Shown in pieces: positions 34,613 through 46,864 of a stretch of 64,000 nt of DNA; positions within the stretch are counted from its first letter, which is position 1; the number at the start of each line of letters is the position of its first letter. A model generated the notes under the pieces. The model was given only the letters and a program-made list of their open reading frames with translations, did no database searches and was not told where the DNA came from. Made by a program: the position numbers and the translations under genes. The stretch lies in contig JAEFAZ010000009.1 of NCBI GenBank assembly GCA_016292135.1, forward strand, positions 33,821 through 97,820, in the 5' to 3' direction. The DNA comes from Saccharofermentans sp. Lineage in GTDB: Bacteria > Bacillota > Clostridia > Saccharofermentanales > Saccharofermentanaceae.

Positions 34613-35485
34613 TTATATATTGACTTCTCGAAGCACTTGCGGAATATCATATTGAATTAACGTAGACCAAAGAGAACTATGACCATTCCAACCTTTTTCT
34701 CCCTTATAATTTTCATAAACACTCTCCCATTTTCCCCACCTAAAAACCTGGTTATAATCTTCCCTCCTAAAGTTATAGGTACCAACATACGTTAATCGTT
34801 TTTTTATGCTTGAAAAACCTCTATTGTCAATCCTAATTCTTTTATCCTCCAAATTCACGTAAGTTTGATCTATGCCCTGAGCAATATTAAAGAAAGGAAT
34901 ATCATTAATAGCGGATAAATCCGATAAGAAACTATCCGAGACTTTTAGATAAATCAAAGCATGCTCATCTCCAAGTCCATCTATTCGATTATCATATTCA
35001 ACCCAACTATCCACAAGGACATATACTGTGAAATTATAAAAATATTCATTAATAAAGACATCATCGTCTAATGTCAAATAATAAATCTCGTTGGGATTAA
35101 TTTGGGGAACCTGTTTCTTTGCTACTCTAACCTTCACTTCATCTGGTTGTTGTGTTAACAATTTTGTCTTTAATTCACTCAAGACTTTCGAACGACGCAA
35201 CTTGTCTTTCTCCTCCCAACGCATCTCATCTATATTTGCTTCAATAATCTCCATAGCTTTCTTTTTCACAAAATCCGTCAGCCTTCCATAGTCATGCATA
35301 ATTGAAGATAAAGCCAACCAAAAATCTACACTATCATCTATGTCATTTACAAATTCACTCAATTCATTATTAAGTTCTTCTATCGCCTCCTCATTTGACT
35401 TCCCGATTTTCAGTTTTCTTTCATAGAGATCCTTAACCTCGAGTGCAATGTCATTTTGAAATATACCAACTCCCCAGCAACCCAT
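34613..35485 (-). CDS. Candidate immunity protein for the Rhs toxin (DUF4259-like N-terminus)
   Basis: A 290-residue protein starting MGCWGVGIFQNDIALEVKDLY, similar to the MG.WG...F.ND.A.D opening of DUF4259-like proteins that are common immunity-type proteins. The middle is helical and charged, and the last 120 residues are strand-rich with YNFRREDYNQVFRWGKWES. Its ATG lies 19 nt after the rhs stop with AGGAGG upstream, the standard immunity position, so it most likely protects against the GIY-YIG tip. Function is by position. Confidence 0.72.
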   Translation of the reverse strand: MGCWGVGIFQNDIALEVKDLYERKLKIGKSNEEAIEELNNELSEFVNDIDDSVDFWLALSSIMHDYGRLTDFVKKKAMEIIEANIDEMRWEEKDKLRRSKVLSELKTKLLTQQPDEVKVRVAKKQVPQINPNEIYYLTLDDDVFINEYFYNFTVYVLVDSWVEYDNRIDGLGDEHALIYLKVSDSFLSDLSAINDIPFFNIAQGIDQTYVNLEDKRIRIDNRGFSSIKKRLTYVGTYNFRREDYNQVFRWGKWESVYENYKGEKGWNGHSSLWSTLIQYDIPQVLREVNI

Positions 35486-35504
35486 ATAAGCCTCCTTCTT
35501 GAAC

Positions 35505-38500
35505 TTAAAACCAAGGTGTAGTCATAATTTCATACATCATCAAGTATTCTTCTTCAACTTGATTCTCTGTATAACTAATAAATGCTTCATGCAATTCGTC
35601 ATACTTAGTATTATTCGGTCCAATACCGTTTCTCTGATTCAACGCATTCTTTGAGTGGTAAAATGCCATAAGTGATTGTTCTAGTATTCTACTTTCTTCA
35701 TATGTGAGACCTGTAATATGAACTGTATTATCAACATTACAAAATTCACTTTTTGTGTTTCTATGATAGTAATAGCGATAATTCCAATTTTTTGTTCTCC
35801 CCACATATAAAATATCATATGGCGGTTTATTTGATGGAATCAAATATACTTCATATATTCTAGGACCTGCCGAAAGCCCTGCTATTGTTATGACTTTCAT
35901 AATGGCATCTGCAATTTCTCGAGCTGTCTTACCAATCAGTTCTGAATCCATAGATTGAGCAGCTGTTGAAACAATCTGGAGCAACCCTGCAATTGAACCA
36001 TAGCTTGTTATTAAGCTTTTAGTAACGGCTTCCGCAAGGAAAAGGAGCACCATTCCAACTGCACAATACAGAGCATCATTAATAGATGCTTCTAGAACCG
36101 CCATAATTGAAACAACCGCATTTACTTCAATGGCAGTCTCGCTGTTACCATTAGGATCATAATACATAACAGGATTATTATGAGTAAAAAGATACTTATG
36201 TAAACTTGTCGGATCAGAAAGTGAACCCACATACGTATCCATCGAAGTGAATGTTCCCGTTGCTGGATCCATATACCTTGCTCTCAGGTAATAGAGACCC
36301 GTTACATCCTGTTCCTCGCCTTGGAATCCATATGAATTCTCGGTTGCTCCCGTTCTCTCTGTCTCGTTACCGAACGCATCAAAGATAAGGGTATCGGTTA
36401 TTGCACCAGTCTCATCCGTAAGACTTCTTACTGAAAGGCCACCGTCGTAGAGATAATAGGAAGCTGTTGTTCCTACTCGTCTTGAGATCAGTTCGAATCC
36501 TCTGGTGTAATAAACTGTCTCTGTTCCCGTTGATGCCTTAAGAACCTGACTATATCCTGAAGAAAGATCGGTTGTGAACTCCGTCGTCACTCCTCCGGAC
36601 GTTTTGCTCGTCCTGTTACCAAGATAGTCGTAGGTATAGCTCTCTGTTATTGTTCCCTGCACACTGTTAACATTTGCAGAGATCATGTGATTTCGGCTGT
36701 CATAAGTGTATGTCGCCAGCGTTGTCCCCAAACTCGACTGACTTACAAGGTTGCCTGCGTTATCCCATGTATATGTAACATTACCCGCCTGTGTAATCTG
36801 ATTCAGGCTGTTATAGGTATAGTTCGTTACTGTTCCGTCCTTCGTCATGGAAGTACGGTTAGAATTGGCATCGTAAGTATATTCTGTTACCGATGTTGTG
36901 CTTCCTCTGGTTACGGTCTCAGACGTCAGCCTGTTAAGTTCATCGTAGGTATATTCAACAGTTCTGTTAAGTTCCGTACAGGACAGTCTTTCTCCGTTGG
37001 CTCCGATCGTGTACTCGTAACTTGCTAATACTGTGTTATTCGAATCCTTTGATACCTGTCTTATCAGGGCATTTATGCTGTTATATTCATACGTTGTTAC
37101 TACTCCGTTAGGATATATAGTGCTTGCCCTGTTACCGTTGGCATCGTAAGTGTAATTGGTCGTTCCTTCACTGTCTGTTACGGATACCAGTCTTCCCATG
37201 GTATCGTAACCGTATTCTATGTCCTTACCGTCTATAGAGATCTTCCTAAGCTGATATCCGCTGTTATAGGAATATGTGATTATCTCTCCATTAGCATTCT
37301 TTACACTTGCTAATGCTCCGTCTCCGTTATAACTGTATTCTACCGTTCCTGTAGGATCTTCTACTGTCAGGAGATTTCCTATACCATCGTATGTATATGT
37401 CGTTACTTCGCCGTTTATGGTCTCGGTTGCGACCCTGTCCATATTATCGTAGGTATATTCTGTTTCTACTCCTGCAAAATCTGTCTGCTTAGTTACTCTG
37501 CTATAACGGTCGTAAGTAGTCGTTGCCGTCCTTCCGGCTGCATTGGTTACGGATACTACCTGTCCGTTATCGTTATATCCGTAACGTGTCTCATTACCCT
37601 TGGCATCAGTTACCTTTGTAAGATTACCCATGGAATCGTATTCGTAATGCCAGGTTCCGTTAAGAGCATCCTTTACTGAGACTAGTCTGTCCATGCTGTC
37701 GTAGGAATAAGTTGTCTTATTTCCGTACGCATCTTTCTTCCATGTAAGCCTGCCTCTTACGTCGTACTCTGACCTGAATACACTCCCGTTAGGGTATGTT
37801 ACGGATGTCTGGTTACCGTTATTGTCGTATGTAAACTGATATGTATTGTTCTTCGCATCCTTTACGGAAGATACATTTCCTCTGTCGTTATAGGAATAAT
37901 GTACTTTATTTCCTTCGGTATCTTCTATTACGGTATTCCTGCCTAAGTAGTCGTAAGTATATCTTGTTACCGCTCCATAGACATTTTTCGATGTTAAGAG
38001 CCTGTCACAGCTGTCGTATGTATATTCTTCGAATGTTCCGTTCGGGTATGTTTTCTTTGTTACATTACCTACTGCATCGTATTGGAAAGATATCGTCCTT
38101 CCCAAGCGGTCCTTAGCAGTTAAGTTCCAGCCTTCAGCATTATAGGTGAACTGTTCATTCGTCCCGTCAGGATAATTGATCTTTGTAAGGTTGCCATATA
38201 CATCGTAGGTATATCTTATTGTCCTTCCCTGACTGTCAGTAGAAGATGTTATATCACCTGCCTGATTATAGGAATAGCTTACTGTTGTTCCGTCGGCATA
38301 ACGTATACCTGTTACTCTGTTGGAATCGTCGTAGGAATATGTGTCTGTCCTTGTGTTCCCGTGGTAGGTTATCGTTCTTGACTCAAGTCTTCCTTCGTTA
38401 TCGTAGGAGAAATTCGTGACTTCGCCTTCGGCATTCCTTATGGATGTTACATGCCCGTTGTTATCGTAGGACATGTTCATGAGAGTGCCGAGACTGTCTG

Positions 38501-41500
38501 TTACGCTCGTAAGATCACCATGTCTGTTGTATTCATACTCCTGGACATTTCCTGATGAATCCGTAGCCTTGGTAAGATTGCCGTGCTTATCGTAGTCTAA
38601 GGACAGCTCCGTTACGCCCATTGCAGACATGGTCTTGAGTTTGCCGTCGTCGTAGGTGCTTGAGATAGTCCTTCCGTTATTGTCTGTTGCGGTTAATAGA
38701 TTGCCCTGCTTATCGTAGGTATAGCTGAATGTCGTATTGTCAGGTCTTGTCTCGGATGCCTTATTGTTATTCTCATCGTATGTATATCTTGTTATCCTTC
38801 CGAGAGGATCTGTCTTCTTTACGACGTTGCCTCTTACATCGTACTCGTAGACTGTTATATGCTGGAGCCTGTCTGTAGTGGTCTCTATCCTGTTGTTAAG
38901 ATCGTGGTCGAACTCGATCCTTCTGCCGTTGGCGTCGATAGTCGCTACGAGTCTGCCTTGGTCGTCATACTCGTTCCTTGCTATCTTTGTTCCGTTATCC
39001 GACTTGATCTCCGTTATATAATGACTGTTATCGTACTTGAAGGATGTATCGTATCCGCCGATATCATTTACTTTGGTAAGGTCACCGTTATCGTCGTAGG
39101 TATAGGTTACAGTATTTCCTAAGCCGTCTGATATGGACGTTATCTTTCCGTCAGAGTCTTTATTGAAAGATATACCTCCGCCCTCGGAATAGGTTATTCC
39201 GTTATCAGTCAGTTCTATCGTTCTGCCGTAGTTATCCTCTACCTTATAAAGTCCGTCTTCCAGTGTGAAATAAAACTTTATGCCGTCGTATCTTGTAAGA
39301 CAGAATCTTTGAGGTGAGAATACGTTATTCGTGGATTCATAGTAGAGGTTACCGTCTGCAAACATCAGACCATCATGTGTATCCAATATCTCTAATGTAT
39401 TCCCGTTCTTGGTCTCAGACTCAAAGCGTGCGGTTATATCAAGGATACTTGAAGGACTCGGGTTCTTATCAGGATCCAGTTTCAGCTTAAATGTCTCTTC
39501 GTGGCCGTTGCCCCAATCGATGAAGATCTCATGGTCGTGTACTCCCGTAAGGTAGTAAGATACTACACCGAAGTCTCTCCTTCTTTCTGTCTTCCAGTTC
39601 TCTCCCAAAGGACCGCTCACGGATATCTTCGGTCCGCCTATAGACATTGTCCAGCCGTAACCGAATTCTCCCACTTTATCTTTCTGCCTGCTGTCGTAGG
39701 TCCTGTAGACTTCTACCGGCAGTCCTGTTACGGGAAGAGTCATGTCCTTGAAGGACATGGAGAAATTACCTATCTTTGCCTGACCTCTTACGAGTACGAC
39801 TATCTCATCTGTGAGTGAACCTTCGTCTGCATATGCAGTTACAACTACCTTGTAGTACCCGTTCATGAGAAGGGTAGGATCTATCGTTCCCAAGGGTCCT
39901 TCTTCTACTGCTTCTGTACTTGTTACGGACAGTATCGCTTCTTCGGAATCTGCCGGGAATACTTCGAATGTATAGTTTTGAAGTTTTGTACCCTTAACAG
40001 AACCCGTTATATCCGTAATGAATGTTACATCATTGCCGTCCTGGTCATCGGTTATATCTACAAAGAGCTCGTCGTCCGTGAAATCGGATTGTGTTATCAC
40101 ATAATCCACATCGCTTATCGTCTCATATGTTTCACCCGAGACACTTGTTGCTTTGAGTTTGACAGTGTATGTCCCGGGCTCTAATCCTTCCGTGGGAAGA
40201 GTACCCAAGACCTCATCTGTCTTATTACCAGTACCTGTTGCAAAGGTCGTCCATTCTTCGGTATCGGCATTCAGGAGCTGCAATTCATAAGTAGAATCAA
40301 CATTGCAATCGACAGAACCTGATATAGCAAGACCATCCTCTGTCAGTTCAGCTCCAGTTATCTCTGCCTGTATAAGAACCTTTACCTTTAGGGTAATCGG
40401 GATCTCTCTTGTGTAATCGTTACCGTCACTGTCAGTAACAGTAAGTACGATAGTATATTCTCCGGGATCCATGTCATCCGTCGGGATCCTGTCAATATAT
40501 CCGAACTCGTCTGATACCGAACCACTGGTATTCGTATATACCGTGTTATCTTCAGAGTCCTTAATTACTACCGTACAGCCTGTATCAGGATCAGCCAGAG
40601 GTCCTGTTCTTCCGGAGATATCGATACTGTCTCCAACTGTATATTCTTTGTTATCGAGAGGTGCTATTACCTGGAGAACGCCATTAAACTCGTTATGTAT
40701 ATCAGGTCTCGGATCGAACTCAATACCGTAAAAGTAGAAATCTCCATACTCAAACATAGCAGTCTGACCGTATGTTCCGATATATATGTCATGTGATCCT
40801 TCAAATATTTCTTCCAAATCCAGAGGACATACAAGTGTAGGTGAATCCGGCTTTGTTACATTTCCGTCTGCATCGTATGTTGCCGCATATAAGTACAGTT
40901 TCTTTTCCTGACCATCGTAGTTAAACCATATCTCATGTACTGCCCCGCTTGTAAGGAAGGGAGTATATTCTGCAACAGCATAGTCCCTTCTGTCGTTTCC
41001 GTTAAGAACGATCGATACCATGGAATCGAAGGGTTCCATTCCCGAATACCAGCCGTCAGGCTGTCCTTCAATAGGTTCCCCGAATTCGTTTCTCCAATAC
41101 GATTCCCCTGTCCTTAAGACATCCATATGTATGGATACGGAATGCCATCTATCACCTTTATCTGACGTAAGAACAAGGTTCATGTAATGACCCGGTGCCA
41201 TGCCATGGAATATGCTCGTTGTTATCCTGCCTGCAAAAGAATAGTCGTTTGAAAGTTCTACGGGACTATAGTACCTTCTTTCCTGTGTTTCTGACATTCC
41301 GGAAACCGCAGTCAGCCTGTCAGGAGTAGTTCCCGTACCGGTCCACTCATACGACGCGAATCTTCTCTGATATCCGTATTTGGCATCACCCATTGAAAGT
41401 ATCTGAGATCTGTCCTGCTGATCTGCGGGAATCTCATTGGGGAGTGCTGTCTTTAACGGCTCCTTGGATATCTCAAAGCCTTCAATATAAACATCGGATG

Positions 41501-44500
41501 CTTTATTGAAGTCTTCTGCGACAAATCCCATATAAAGGTCTTGTCTTCCCTCGAAGTATTCTTCAAGGTCGATATCTATGGATAAGAGAGGTTCTTCATA
41601 CTTATAGACATGCCCGTATTCATTAATGGTGCATACATAAACAGATAATGTCTGGCCGTTATAGTCTACCCAGACATCCGTTCTAGTTCCAAGTTCCCGC
41701 ATCTGGGGATAATCTGCTACTGCATAGTGCTGTTCTTCGTTGCCATTAAGCATTATGCCCACATGAGCATTACTCTCGTTATATGTCTTGAACTGACCGC
41801 TCGGGCTTAATCTCTGATAGTTCTGCTGAGAATCGAAATCAAATTCTACCACGATACTGTCGTGGTGAGTTCCGTATCCGTTATGTCCGTAGAAGCCCTT
41901 ATCAGGATTTTCAGGTCCTATTAAGAATGCAAGACCATTCTCAAAGACATTCTCTTCAGAGAAGGTGAATCTTGTATAGAACTCTATAGGGTCACCTGTT
42001 TTATTGGAAAATGCTGTAAATGCAGATCCTGAATGTCCTGTTCCCTGGCTATTGAGAAGTGACAGTTTACTGTTGCTTACATATTCACCCTCACCTTTGA
42101 AGGTCCAATTGCCTGCCAAGAAAGGTGTCTTATATCCATACTCGGCATTCCCCTGTGAGAGCGATACGAATGTAGCAGGCGTCGGTTCTGCTGTCGGGGT
42201 TGCCGTAGGTGTTATCTTATGGATCTCGGGATATGGATCTACTTCTATACCCTTTACATCCGATGTTCCGAAATACCAGCCGTTCTGACAGAGCACTGAC
42301 CAAGTAAAATCTTCTTTGCCTGCAAATTTCTCGGAAAGATCTATCTCATAGGATATCTGGGGCTGCTTGGGCTTTACTGCATAACCTCTGGAATTGTATT
42401 TTGCTGCATATATCTTAAATGTATCAGTCGCACCGTCGTATTCGTACCAGATATCGGTATATGTTCCATATTCTGACATTCCGGGAACCTGAGCAGAGCA
42501 GAGAGTATTATTTCTGTCCAGATTGGATACCAGGTGAACAGTATTAGCTATAGGGTCTGCATATACACCTATGGAATTACTCTCCATACTTTCTCCGGTA
42601 GGAACGATATATAGACCAACCTTGCCGCCGCCATCGCCCTCGATAAGTGATACAGTGAATCTTCCACTAAAGGAATAGTCAGGAGAAAAAGATCTTGTGC
42701 CTGAATACGTTGCTGTTGCTCTGGTAAGCCAGCCGCCAGGGAAAGACATGGTATCTTCCGTTAAAGTCGTACCGCCGTCGAGCTGCCAGTTATCTATATC
42801 GTAAGTCTCTTTATACTTTGCTACGAGTGTATCACCCTGAGAGAAGATGAAATACTTTTCCTGATCTTCAGGATCCGGAGTAGGTGTTGCGGTAGGTTCG
42901 TTTGTCGGAGTAGGGGTATTGGTTACCGTAGGAGTAGCTGTTGCAGTAGGCTCAGGTGTAGGCGTACTTGTAACTGTAGGCTCTTCTGTAGGAGTCGGCG
43001 TGCTAGTTACAGTCGGGGTCGGTATTTCCGTAGGAGTGACAGTAGGTACTTCGGTAGGTGTAGGGGTAGCTGTAACTGTCGGAGTGGGGGTAGGCGTTGA
43101 TGTCGGTGTTGCGGTAGCCGTAGGAATTACAGTCGGCTCACTTGTCGGTGTAGCCGTAGGTGCGGCTGTGACAGTAATGGTGTCGCTGTCCAGGACGAAG
43201 GTTCCGTAAGGCAATATAACATATGCCTCGAGAGTATATGTTCCTTCCGTGTTTGTGTTCAGGTTATATCTTATCGGATCTTCATCGTTATCGGGGATAG
43301 TTACTTCTACATCGATTCCGTTTAATCTATAGAGGATCTCATATACATTATCTTCCGGGATCTCGATCGTGAAATATGCTGTCTTTCCGACATTTACATT
43401 CTTCTTCGATGCCGTAACCGTTACTTCGGGAAGATCCTGTACTAACTGCAGGTTTGACGGATCTGTTGTTACATTGAGGATAGAGCCATTGTAACTGAAT
43501 TTCTTTGCGACGATCCTTCCGTTTATCGTTGTATCGTATGCATTTATGGATACTCTTCCCTGCGGTGCATATAGCATCCCGTTTATCTCTATCTTCGTTC
43601 CGTTAAGAGTGATGTTCCCTTCTTCTGAATACAGGAGCACTCTTCCTTCGAATTCTTCATTGGCATTAAGAGAATCTACATTATATGTGATGTTCCCTTT
43701 TGCTACGATTATCGCATCACCGGTAAAGGTTGTACTGCTTATAGTCAGATCCCCGTTCGTATAGTAGAATCCGTTTGCTACTACTGATGTCTGAGATCCG
43801 AATGCGGACGGAGTAATGGTTGGCAGAACCTGCGCTTTTGCAAGTATTGCATCAGACCAATCGGGAATATCTATCGGAGATACATGTTCTTCCGTACCTG
43901 TAAGTTCTGCTTTCCAGCCTGAAGATGTAACCGTACCGACTGTTCTGGCATAACCGGTCAGATATAATTCGGAGAACTGATTTAAGAAATTTTTTCCGGA
44001 GTATATATCACCTGTTATATTGCTCTTCCAGCCCTGTATGGTAAGATCCGTTGATCTGCTGCCTGCAAATATTGCATAGGGAAATATCTCCGTTTCTTCT
44101 TCTATCGGTGTAGGGGTAGGTGTATTTGTATTAGTCGGTGTAGCGGTAGGTTCGTCTGTAGGCGTTACTGTGACTGTTGACGTCGGTACGGCAGTGACCG
44201 TAGGTTCTGTAGTAGGTGTAGGTGTCGGCGAAGGTTCATCTGACTCGTACTGGACAGTGGTTATGCTTACAGGGGCTACTGGAGCATTATTTGTTCCATC
44301 TGCTATAAGACCGAATGTATAGGATTGTCCTGCAGGGATCGTTGCATTTCCTGATATCTTTATATTATCGTCAGTGTTGTAATCCGTGATATCTGTTGCG
44401 CTCCAGATGTTTGAAACAGTGACATTTTCGAGAAACTCTATCTCAAGGGTCCAGGATGTTACTGTGTAGTCAGAGGTATTGGTTAAAACATACTGACCCT

Positions 44501-44678
44501 GAGTGCTGTTATTCCATGTGGAATTCTGATCGTATGTGATGCTGAATGGATATGAATTATAAGATCCGTGAGTATTGGAATCTGCTGAGATCTCACGCCA
44601 GGGAAGAAAACCGATGAAGATCGCAAGTGTAAGAACAAGGCTGACAGTTTTGACAGTTCTTCTTGAAACAAAAAACAT
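35505..44678 (-). CDS. Giant secreted Rhs/YD-repeat polymorphic toxin with GIY-YIG nuclease tip
   Basis: A 3057-residue protein. The ATG at 44678 has AGGGGGG upstream and gives a Sec signal peptide (to about residue 36); an in-frame extension upstream lies over the promoter. Domains: a cellulose-binding CBM2-like module (~40-140), Pro/Thr linkers (~150-195 and ~525-605), a beta-rich region, three tandem lectin-like units (~606-821, 833-1083, 1090-1326; the second has [14 protein letters not shown] as in L-type lectins), three Ig-like units (~1336-1629), a DUF6531-like start ([20 protein letters not shown]), dozens of YD repeats (~1790-2760), the Rhs core signature [16 protein letters not shown] ending DPNG (~2840), a hydrophobic segment, and a GIY-YIG nuclease (2938-3057: YEVYLIP, YVGRT at 2958-2962, Arg/His in YRYYYHRN, Glu3000). 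It follows the coiled-coil gene and is followed by immunity candidates. Confidence 0.9.
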   Translation of the reverse strand: MFFVSRRTVKTVSLVLTLAIFIGFLPWREISADSNTHGSYNSYPFSITYDQNSTWNNSTQGQYVLTNTSDYTVTSWTLEIEFLENVTVSNIWSATDITDYNTDDNIKISGNATIPAGQSYTFGLIADGTNNAPVAPVSITTVQYESDEPSPTPTPTTEPTVTAVPTSTVTVTPTDEPTATPTNTNTPTPTPIEEETEIFPYAIFAGSRSTDLTIQGWKSNITGDIYSGKNFLNQFSELYLTGYARTVGTVTSSGWKAELTGTEEHVSPIDIPDWSDAILAKAQVLPTITPSAFGSQTSVVANGFYYTNGDLTISSTTFTGDAIIVAKGNITYNVDSLNANEEFEGRVLLYSEEGNITLNGTKIEINGMLYAPQGRVSINAYDTTINGRIVAKKFSYNGSILNVTTDPSNLQLVQDLPEVTVTASKKNVNVGKTAYFTIEIPEDNVYEILYRLNGIDVEVTIPDNDEDPIRYNLNTNTEGTYTLEAYVILPYGTFVLDSDTITVTAAPTATPTSEPTVIPTATATPTSTPTPTPTVTATPTPTEVPTVTPTEIPTPTVTSTPTPTEEPTVTSTPTPEPTATATPTVTNTPTPTNEPTATPTPDPEDQEKYFIFSQGDTLVAKYKETYDIDNWQLDGGTTLTEDTMSFPGGWLTRATATYSGTRSFSPDYSFSGRFTVSLIEGDGGGKVGLYIVPTGESMESNSIGVYADPIANTVHLVSNLDRNNTLCSAQVPGMSEYGTYTDIWYEYDGATDTFKIYAAKYNSRGYAVKPKQPQISYEIDLSEKFAGKEDFTWSVLCQNGWYFGTSDVKGIEVDPYPEIHKITPTATPTAEPTPATFVSLSQGNAEYGYKTPFLAGNWTFKGEGEYVSNSKLSLLNSQGTGHSGSAFTAFSNKTGDPIEFYTRFTFSEENVFENGLAFLIGPENPDKGFYGHNGYGTHHDSIVVEFDFDSQQNYQRLSPSGQFKTYNESNAHVGIMLNGNEEQHYAVADYPQMRELGTRTDVWVDYNGQTLSVYVCTINEYGHVYKYEEPLLSIDIDLEEYFEGRQDLYMGFVAEDFNKASDVYIEGFEISKEPLKTALPNEIPADQQDRSQILSMGDAKYGYQRRFASYEWTGTGTTPDRLTAVSGMSETQERRYYSPVELSNDYSFAGRITTSIFHGMAPGHYMNLVLTSDKGDRWHSVSIHMDVLRTGESYWRNEFGEPIEGQPDGWYSGMEPFDSMVSIVLNGNDRRDYAVAEYTPFLTSGAVHEIWFNYDGQEKKLYLYAATYDADGNVTKPDSPTLVCPLDLEEIFEGSHDIYIGTYGQTAMFEYGDFYFYGIEFDPRPDIHNEFNGVLQVIAPLDNKEYTVGDSIDISGRTGPLADPDTGCTVVIKDSEDNTVYTNTSGSVSDEFGYIDRIPTDDMDPGEYTIVLTVTDSDGNDYTREIPITLKVKVLIQAEITGAELTEDGLAISGSVDCNVDSTYELQLLNADTEEWTTFATGTGNKTDEVLGTLPTEGLEPGTYTVKLKATSVSGETYETISDVDYVITQSDFTDDELFVDITDDQDGNDVTFITDITGSVKGTKLQNYTFEVFPADSEEAILSVTSTEAVEEGPLGTIDPTLLMNGYYKVVVTAYADEGSLTDEIVVLVRGQAKIGNFSMSFKDMTLPVTGLPVEVYRTYDSRQKDKVGEFGYGWTMSIGGPKISVSGPLGENWKTERRRDFGVVSYYLTGVHDHEIFIDWGNGHEETFKLKLDPDKNPSPSSILDITARFESETKNGNTLEILDTHDGLMFADGNLYYESTNNVFSPQRFCLTRYDGIKFYFTLEDGLYKVEDNYGRTIELTDNGITYSEGGGISFNKDSDGKITSISDGLGNTVTYTYDDNGDLTKVNDIGGYDTSFKYDNSHYITEIKSDNGTKIARNEYDDQGRLVATIDANGRRIEFDHDLNNRIETTTDRLQHITVYEYDVRGNVVKKTDPLGRITRYTYDENNNKASETRPDNTTFSYTYDKQGNLLTATDNNGRTISSTYDDGKLKTMSAMGVTELSLDYDKHGNLTKATDSSGNVQEYEYNRHGDLTSVTDSLGTLMNMSYDNNGHVTSIRNAEGEVTNFSYDNEGRLESRTITYHGNTRTDTYSYDDSNRVTGIRYADGTTVSYSYNQAGDITSSTDSQGRTIRYTYDVYGNLTKINYPDGTNEQFTYNAEGWNLTAKDRLGRTISFQYDAVGNVTKKTYPNGTFEEYTYDSCDRLLTSKNVYGAVTRYTYDYLGRNTVIEDTEGNKVHYSYNDRGNVSSVKDAKNNTYQFTYDNNGNQTSVTYPNGSVFRSEYDVRGRLTWKKDAYGNKTTYSYDSMDRLVSVKDALNGTWHYEYDSMGNLTKVTDAKGNETRYGYNDNGQVVSVTNAAGRTATTTYDRYSRVTKQTDFAGVETEYTYDNMDRVATETINGEVTTYTYDGIGNLLTVEDPTGTVEYSYNGDGALASVKNANGEIITYSYNSGYQLRKISIDGKDIEYGYDTMGRLVSVTDSEGTTNYTYDANGNRASTIYPNGVVTTYEYNSINALIRQVSKDSNNTVLASYEYTIGANGERLSCTELNRTVEYTYDELNRLTSETVTRGSTTSVTEYTYDANSNRTSMTKDGTVTNYTYNSLNQITQAGNVTYTWDNAGNLVSQSSLGTTLATYTYDSRNHMISANVNSVQGTITESYTYDYLGNRTSKTSGGVTTEFTTDLSSGYSQVLKASTGTETVYYTRGFELISRRVGTTASYYLYDGGLSVRSLTDETGAITDTLIFDAFGNETERTGATENSYGFQGEEQDVTGLYYLRARYMDPATGTFTSMDTYVGSLSDPTSLHKYLFTHNNPVMYYDPNGNSETAIEVNAVVSIMAVLEASINDALYCAVGMVLLFLAEAVTKSLITSYGSIAGLLQIVSTAAQSMDSELIGKTAREIADAIMKVITIAGLSAGPRIYEVYLIPSNKPPYDILYVGRTKNWNYRYYYHRNTKSEFCNVDNTVHITGLTYEESRILEQSLMAFYHSKNALNQRNGIGPNNTKYDELHEAFISYTENQVEEEYLMMYEIMTTPWF

Positions 44679-44736
44679 AGGACACCCCCCTACAAACAAC
44701 ACCGTGTAACTATAATTCTTCGCTCCCAACAATGTC

Positions 44737-44765
44737 ATTCTACTTGCTTCGGTATCATTTTTCAA
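44737..44765 (-). promoter_or_regulatory. Sigma-A type promoter of the rhs gene
   Basis: On the minus strand TTGAAA and TAGAAT with a 17-bp spacer, 59 nt upstream of the rhs ATG. The rest of the 44679-44932 gap shows no gene. Confidence 0.6.
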
Positions 44766-44932
44766 TAAAGAAATGGATGATATTCTGTTGTTCTATTTTT
44801 CAACCAGAAACACGCTGCATATAAACGAACAGTATTCCGTATATAGGGAAAGACAACAACATGTGAAATATCAACTGTCAAAACTGAACAACGGGTTCTC
44901 GTTAATCATAATATAGCACTCCGTTTTTGTAA

Positions 44933-45865
44933 TTAACGGGTTGCTATGATCCACGGATGTTCTGATCTATACACGCCCATTACTATCAGATATGTGATGA
45001 TGAGAGTGAGCCATAAGGCAAATGCGTTAATGGTAATCGTTGTATTACTCGTTCTGATCACAAAGTCCCAGTATTGGCTGATAAACACTATCGTCTGAAG
45101 CGATATGACCGAGTATGACGCCAGGAAACGATTCCAGAGTTTGTACTGGCGGATCAATCTTATGATTTTCTTTTGAACAATAAAGTAGGTTGCGGCTACT
45201 ATTAGCCCCAAGGTTATCAGCATTCCTGCTACTCTGACTATCGTTATAAGCAATTCCGTATTCTCCGTATCTGATTCGACAATTGCCTCTGGTATTGTGG
45301 TCCAGATAACAATTGACAGATTGGCGATAGCCTTACCTATAGCGGTGAAAAAATCGCCTATGTCCTTAAGGAAGATAGGAGACTGCAAGATGCTGAATAT
45401 GAGTATCACGCCACACCAGATGATAAGACCCACAAGCCAAAATCCCCACTTAAGTGCTAACGTCTCCTCGCTCTTGGCATAAGAACTTTTAAGCTTTGCT
45501 GTTTCTTCTTTTATGGCTTTGTCAACCGCATTATTAACGACTGATTCCGTGTCCCGGACCTTCTCTTCCCGTGTCCTTAATAACGCTTCTTTCAGGTTGA
45601 GCCTTCTTTCTCTTGTCGAGTTCTGCGAGGATAGACTTTCTGCCGCCCCTCTTATCCTCTTTGCTTCTTTCAGTTCTAAGTCGCTCTGCTGCAGCCTCAC
45701 GATCTGCTCGTGCTGCTCCAAGTTTACGCTCTTCAGCTCTTCTATCTCTGATCTCAGTTCCGAGTTCTGAGATTGAAGATGTTCCCTGTCCGTTATGCTT
45801 TGCTGAAGCTCCTGCATTATCTCTGAGAGATCTGCTTCGCTGTAATATTTCTCCGATGGTAACAT
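44933..45865 (-). CDS. Coiled-coil membrane protein of the mobilization operon
   Basis: A 310-residue protein: a long coiled coil (about 10-140, heptads in LQSQNSELRSEIEELKSVNL) followed by four to five membrane segments (about 150-175, 185-205, 215-240, 262-280, 285-305). The ATG at 45865 has AAGGAG at 8 nt. Its first 111 codons overlap the 3' end of the relaxase gene in another frame. Similar coiled-coil proteins follow MobA/MobL relaxases in mobilizable elements, possibly linking the relaxosome to the membrane; the role is inference. Confidence 0.75.
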   Translation of the reverse strand: MLPSEKYYSEADLSEIMQELQQSITDREHLQSQNSELRSEIEELKSVNLEQHEQIVRLQQSDLELKEAKRIRGAAESLSSQNSTRERRLNLKEALLRTREEKVRDTESVVNNAVDKAIKEETAKLKSSYAKSEETLALKWGFWLVGLIIWCGVILIFSILQSPIFLKDIGDFFTAIGKAIANLSIVIWTTIPEAIVESDTENTELLITIVRVAGMLITLGLIVAATYFIVQKKIIRLIRQYKLWNRFLASYSVISLQTIVFISQYWDFVIRTSNTTITINAFALWLTLIITYLIVMGVYRSEHPWIIATR

Positions 45866-46790
45866 TGTTAAACTCCTTTGCCTTAATGGTCATTTTCTCA
45901 ATTTCTTTCTTTATCTTGGCGATCGCTACCTGAAGCATCTGAAGGACAAGCCCGATGCCGGCAATCTGCCTGTTTGCTTCTGCAATATCAAGATTGCGCT
46001 GTACGATATCACCATGTCTGCCTTCCTTTCTCATCATGACGGCATCTGCCTTCTGCGCAGAATAGCCCTCATGAATTGTCGGGATCTTATCTATCCCCTG
46101 ACGTTCGTAACTTCTGTGATCGATATGGTTCTCCTTAGAGAGACGCTTGTTGCATATCTCTGCCCATTTTGCTCTCCATACTTCAACATTGGATCTGTCA
46201 TCCCACTTTGTGGAATCGACCGTAACCCTCTTCCAGACTTTCCTTCCGGTCTTAGCTTCTACCTTCTGAATTCCTGTCGCCTTATCGATTACCGGTATAC
46301 GATTTCCATCTTTATCGAGTGCGTATTCCTTCCTTTGCTTACTACCCCATTCCCCGCTCTTCGTGATCGGTCTTGTCGTTGCCATACAGTGAACATGAGG
46401 ATTACCGTCGCCCTTATCGTGCAAAGCCCAATCAATGATCATGCCCTGTGAAGCAAGAGATTTTGCGAATTCTCTTGCAACCTCTATCTGCTCCTCACGG
46501 GATAACTCTCTGGGAAGAGCACACTCAATAGTTCTGGCAAGTCTTGCATCAGAACTTTTCTCGACAGCCTGTACCGCGTTCCACAATGTTTCACGCTCGC
46601 GGTACTCCTCCGGCGCATAATTGCACAGTACGATTTCAGAATAGACGACACCGGATTTTCTGGTGTAGTCAAACGTTTTATCCGTTTCTTCACTGTGCAA
46701 TCTCTCGCCGGAGATGTAGGCAGCGCTGGCAATGGCAGAACGACCTGAGCTTCTGCCGATTACCTTTATGGACATATGATATATGGACAT
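45534..46790 (-). CDS. mobA: MobA/MobL (MOBQ) relaxase
   Basis: A 418-residue relaxase. The start at 46790 (MSIYHMSIKVIGRSSGRSAI) has AAAGGAGG upstream and gives the exact family N-terminus, including catalytic Tyr in SAAYISGERL; the 24-codon upstream extension is rejected. The metal-binding HxH is in DKGDGNPHVHCMATTRP near residues 125-141. The C-terminal ~110 residues are charged (RDRRAEERKLGAARADREAA) and overlap the coiled-coil gene by 332 nt in another frame. It nicks the element at oriT and carries the strand into a recipient with a helper's secretion system. Confidence 0.92.
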   Translation of the reverse strand: MSIYHMSIKVIGRSSGRSAIASAAYISGERLHSEETDKTFDYTRKSGVVYSEIVLCNYAPEEYRERETLWNAVQAVEKSSDARLARTIECALPRELSREEQIEVAREFAKSLASQGMIIDWALHDKGDGNPHVHCMATTRPITKSGEWGSKQRKEYALDKDGNRIPVIDKATGIQKVEAKTGRKVWKRVTVDSTKWDDRSNVEVWRAKWAEICNKRLSKENHIDHRSYERQGIDKIPTIHEGYSAQKADAVMMRKEGRHGDIVQRNLDIAEANRQIAGIGLVLQMLQVAIAKIKKEIEKMTIKAKEFNNVTIGEILQRSRSLRDNAGASAKHNGQGTSSISELGTEIRDRRAEERKLGAARADREAAAERLRTERSKEDKRGGRKSILAELDKRKKAQPERSVIKDTGREGPGHGISR

Positions 46791-46864
46791 TGCGCTGCCT
46801 CCTTTCTGCGAAGCGGAAATCCCGAAGGGACGGGGATCAAAGGGGCAAAGCCCCTTGCGCACGA

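Noticed and set aside
42890..43170. Apparent repeat array (possible CRISPR-like or VNTR)
   Set aside because: The repeats are short PT/TPTP codon repeats in frame within the rhs linker, without constant spacer length.
35600..44600. Many open frames on the plus strand opposite the rhs gene
   Set aside because: They are shadows of the repetitive YD and Pro/Thr coding text, with no start sites or recognisable domains.
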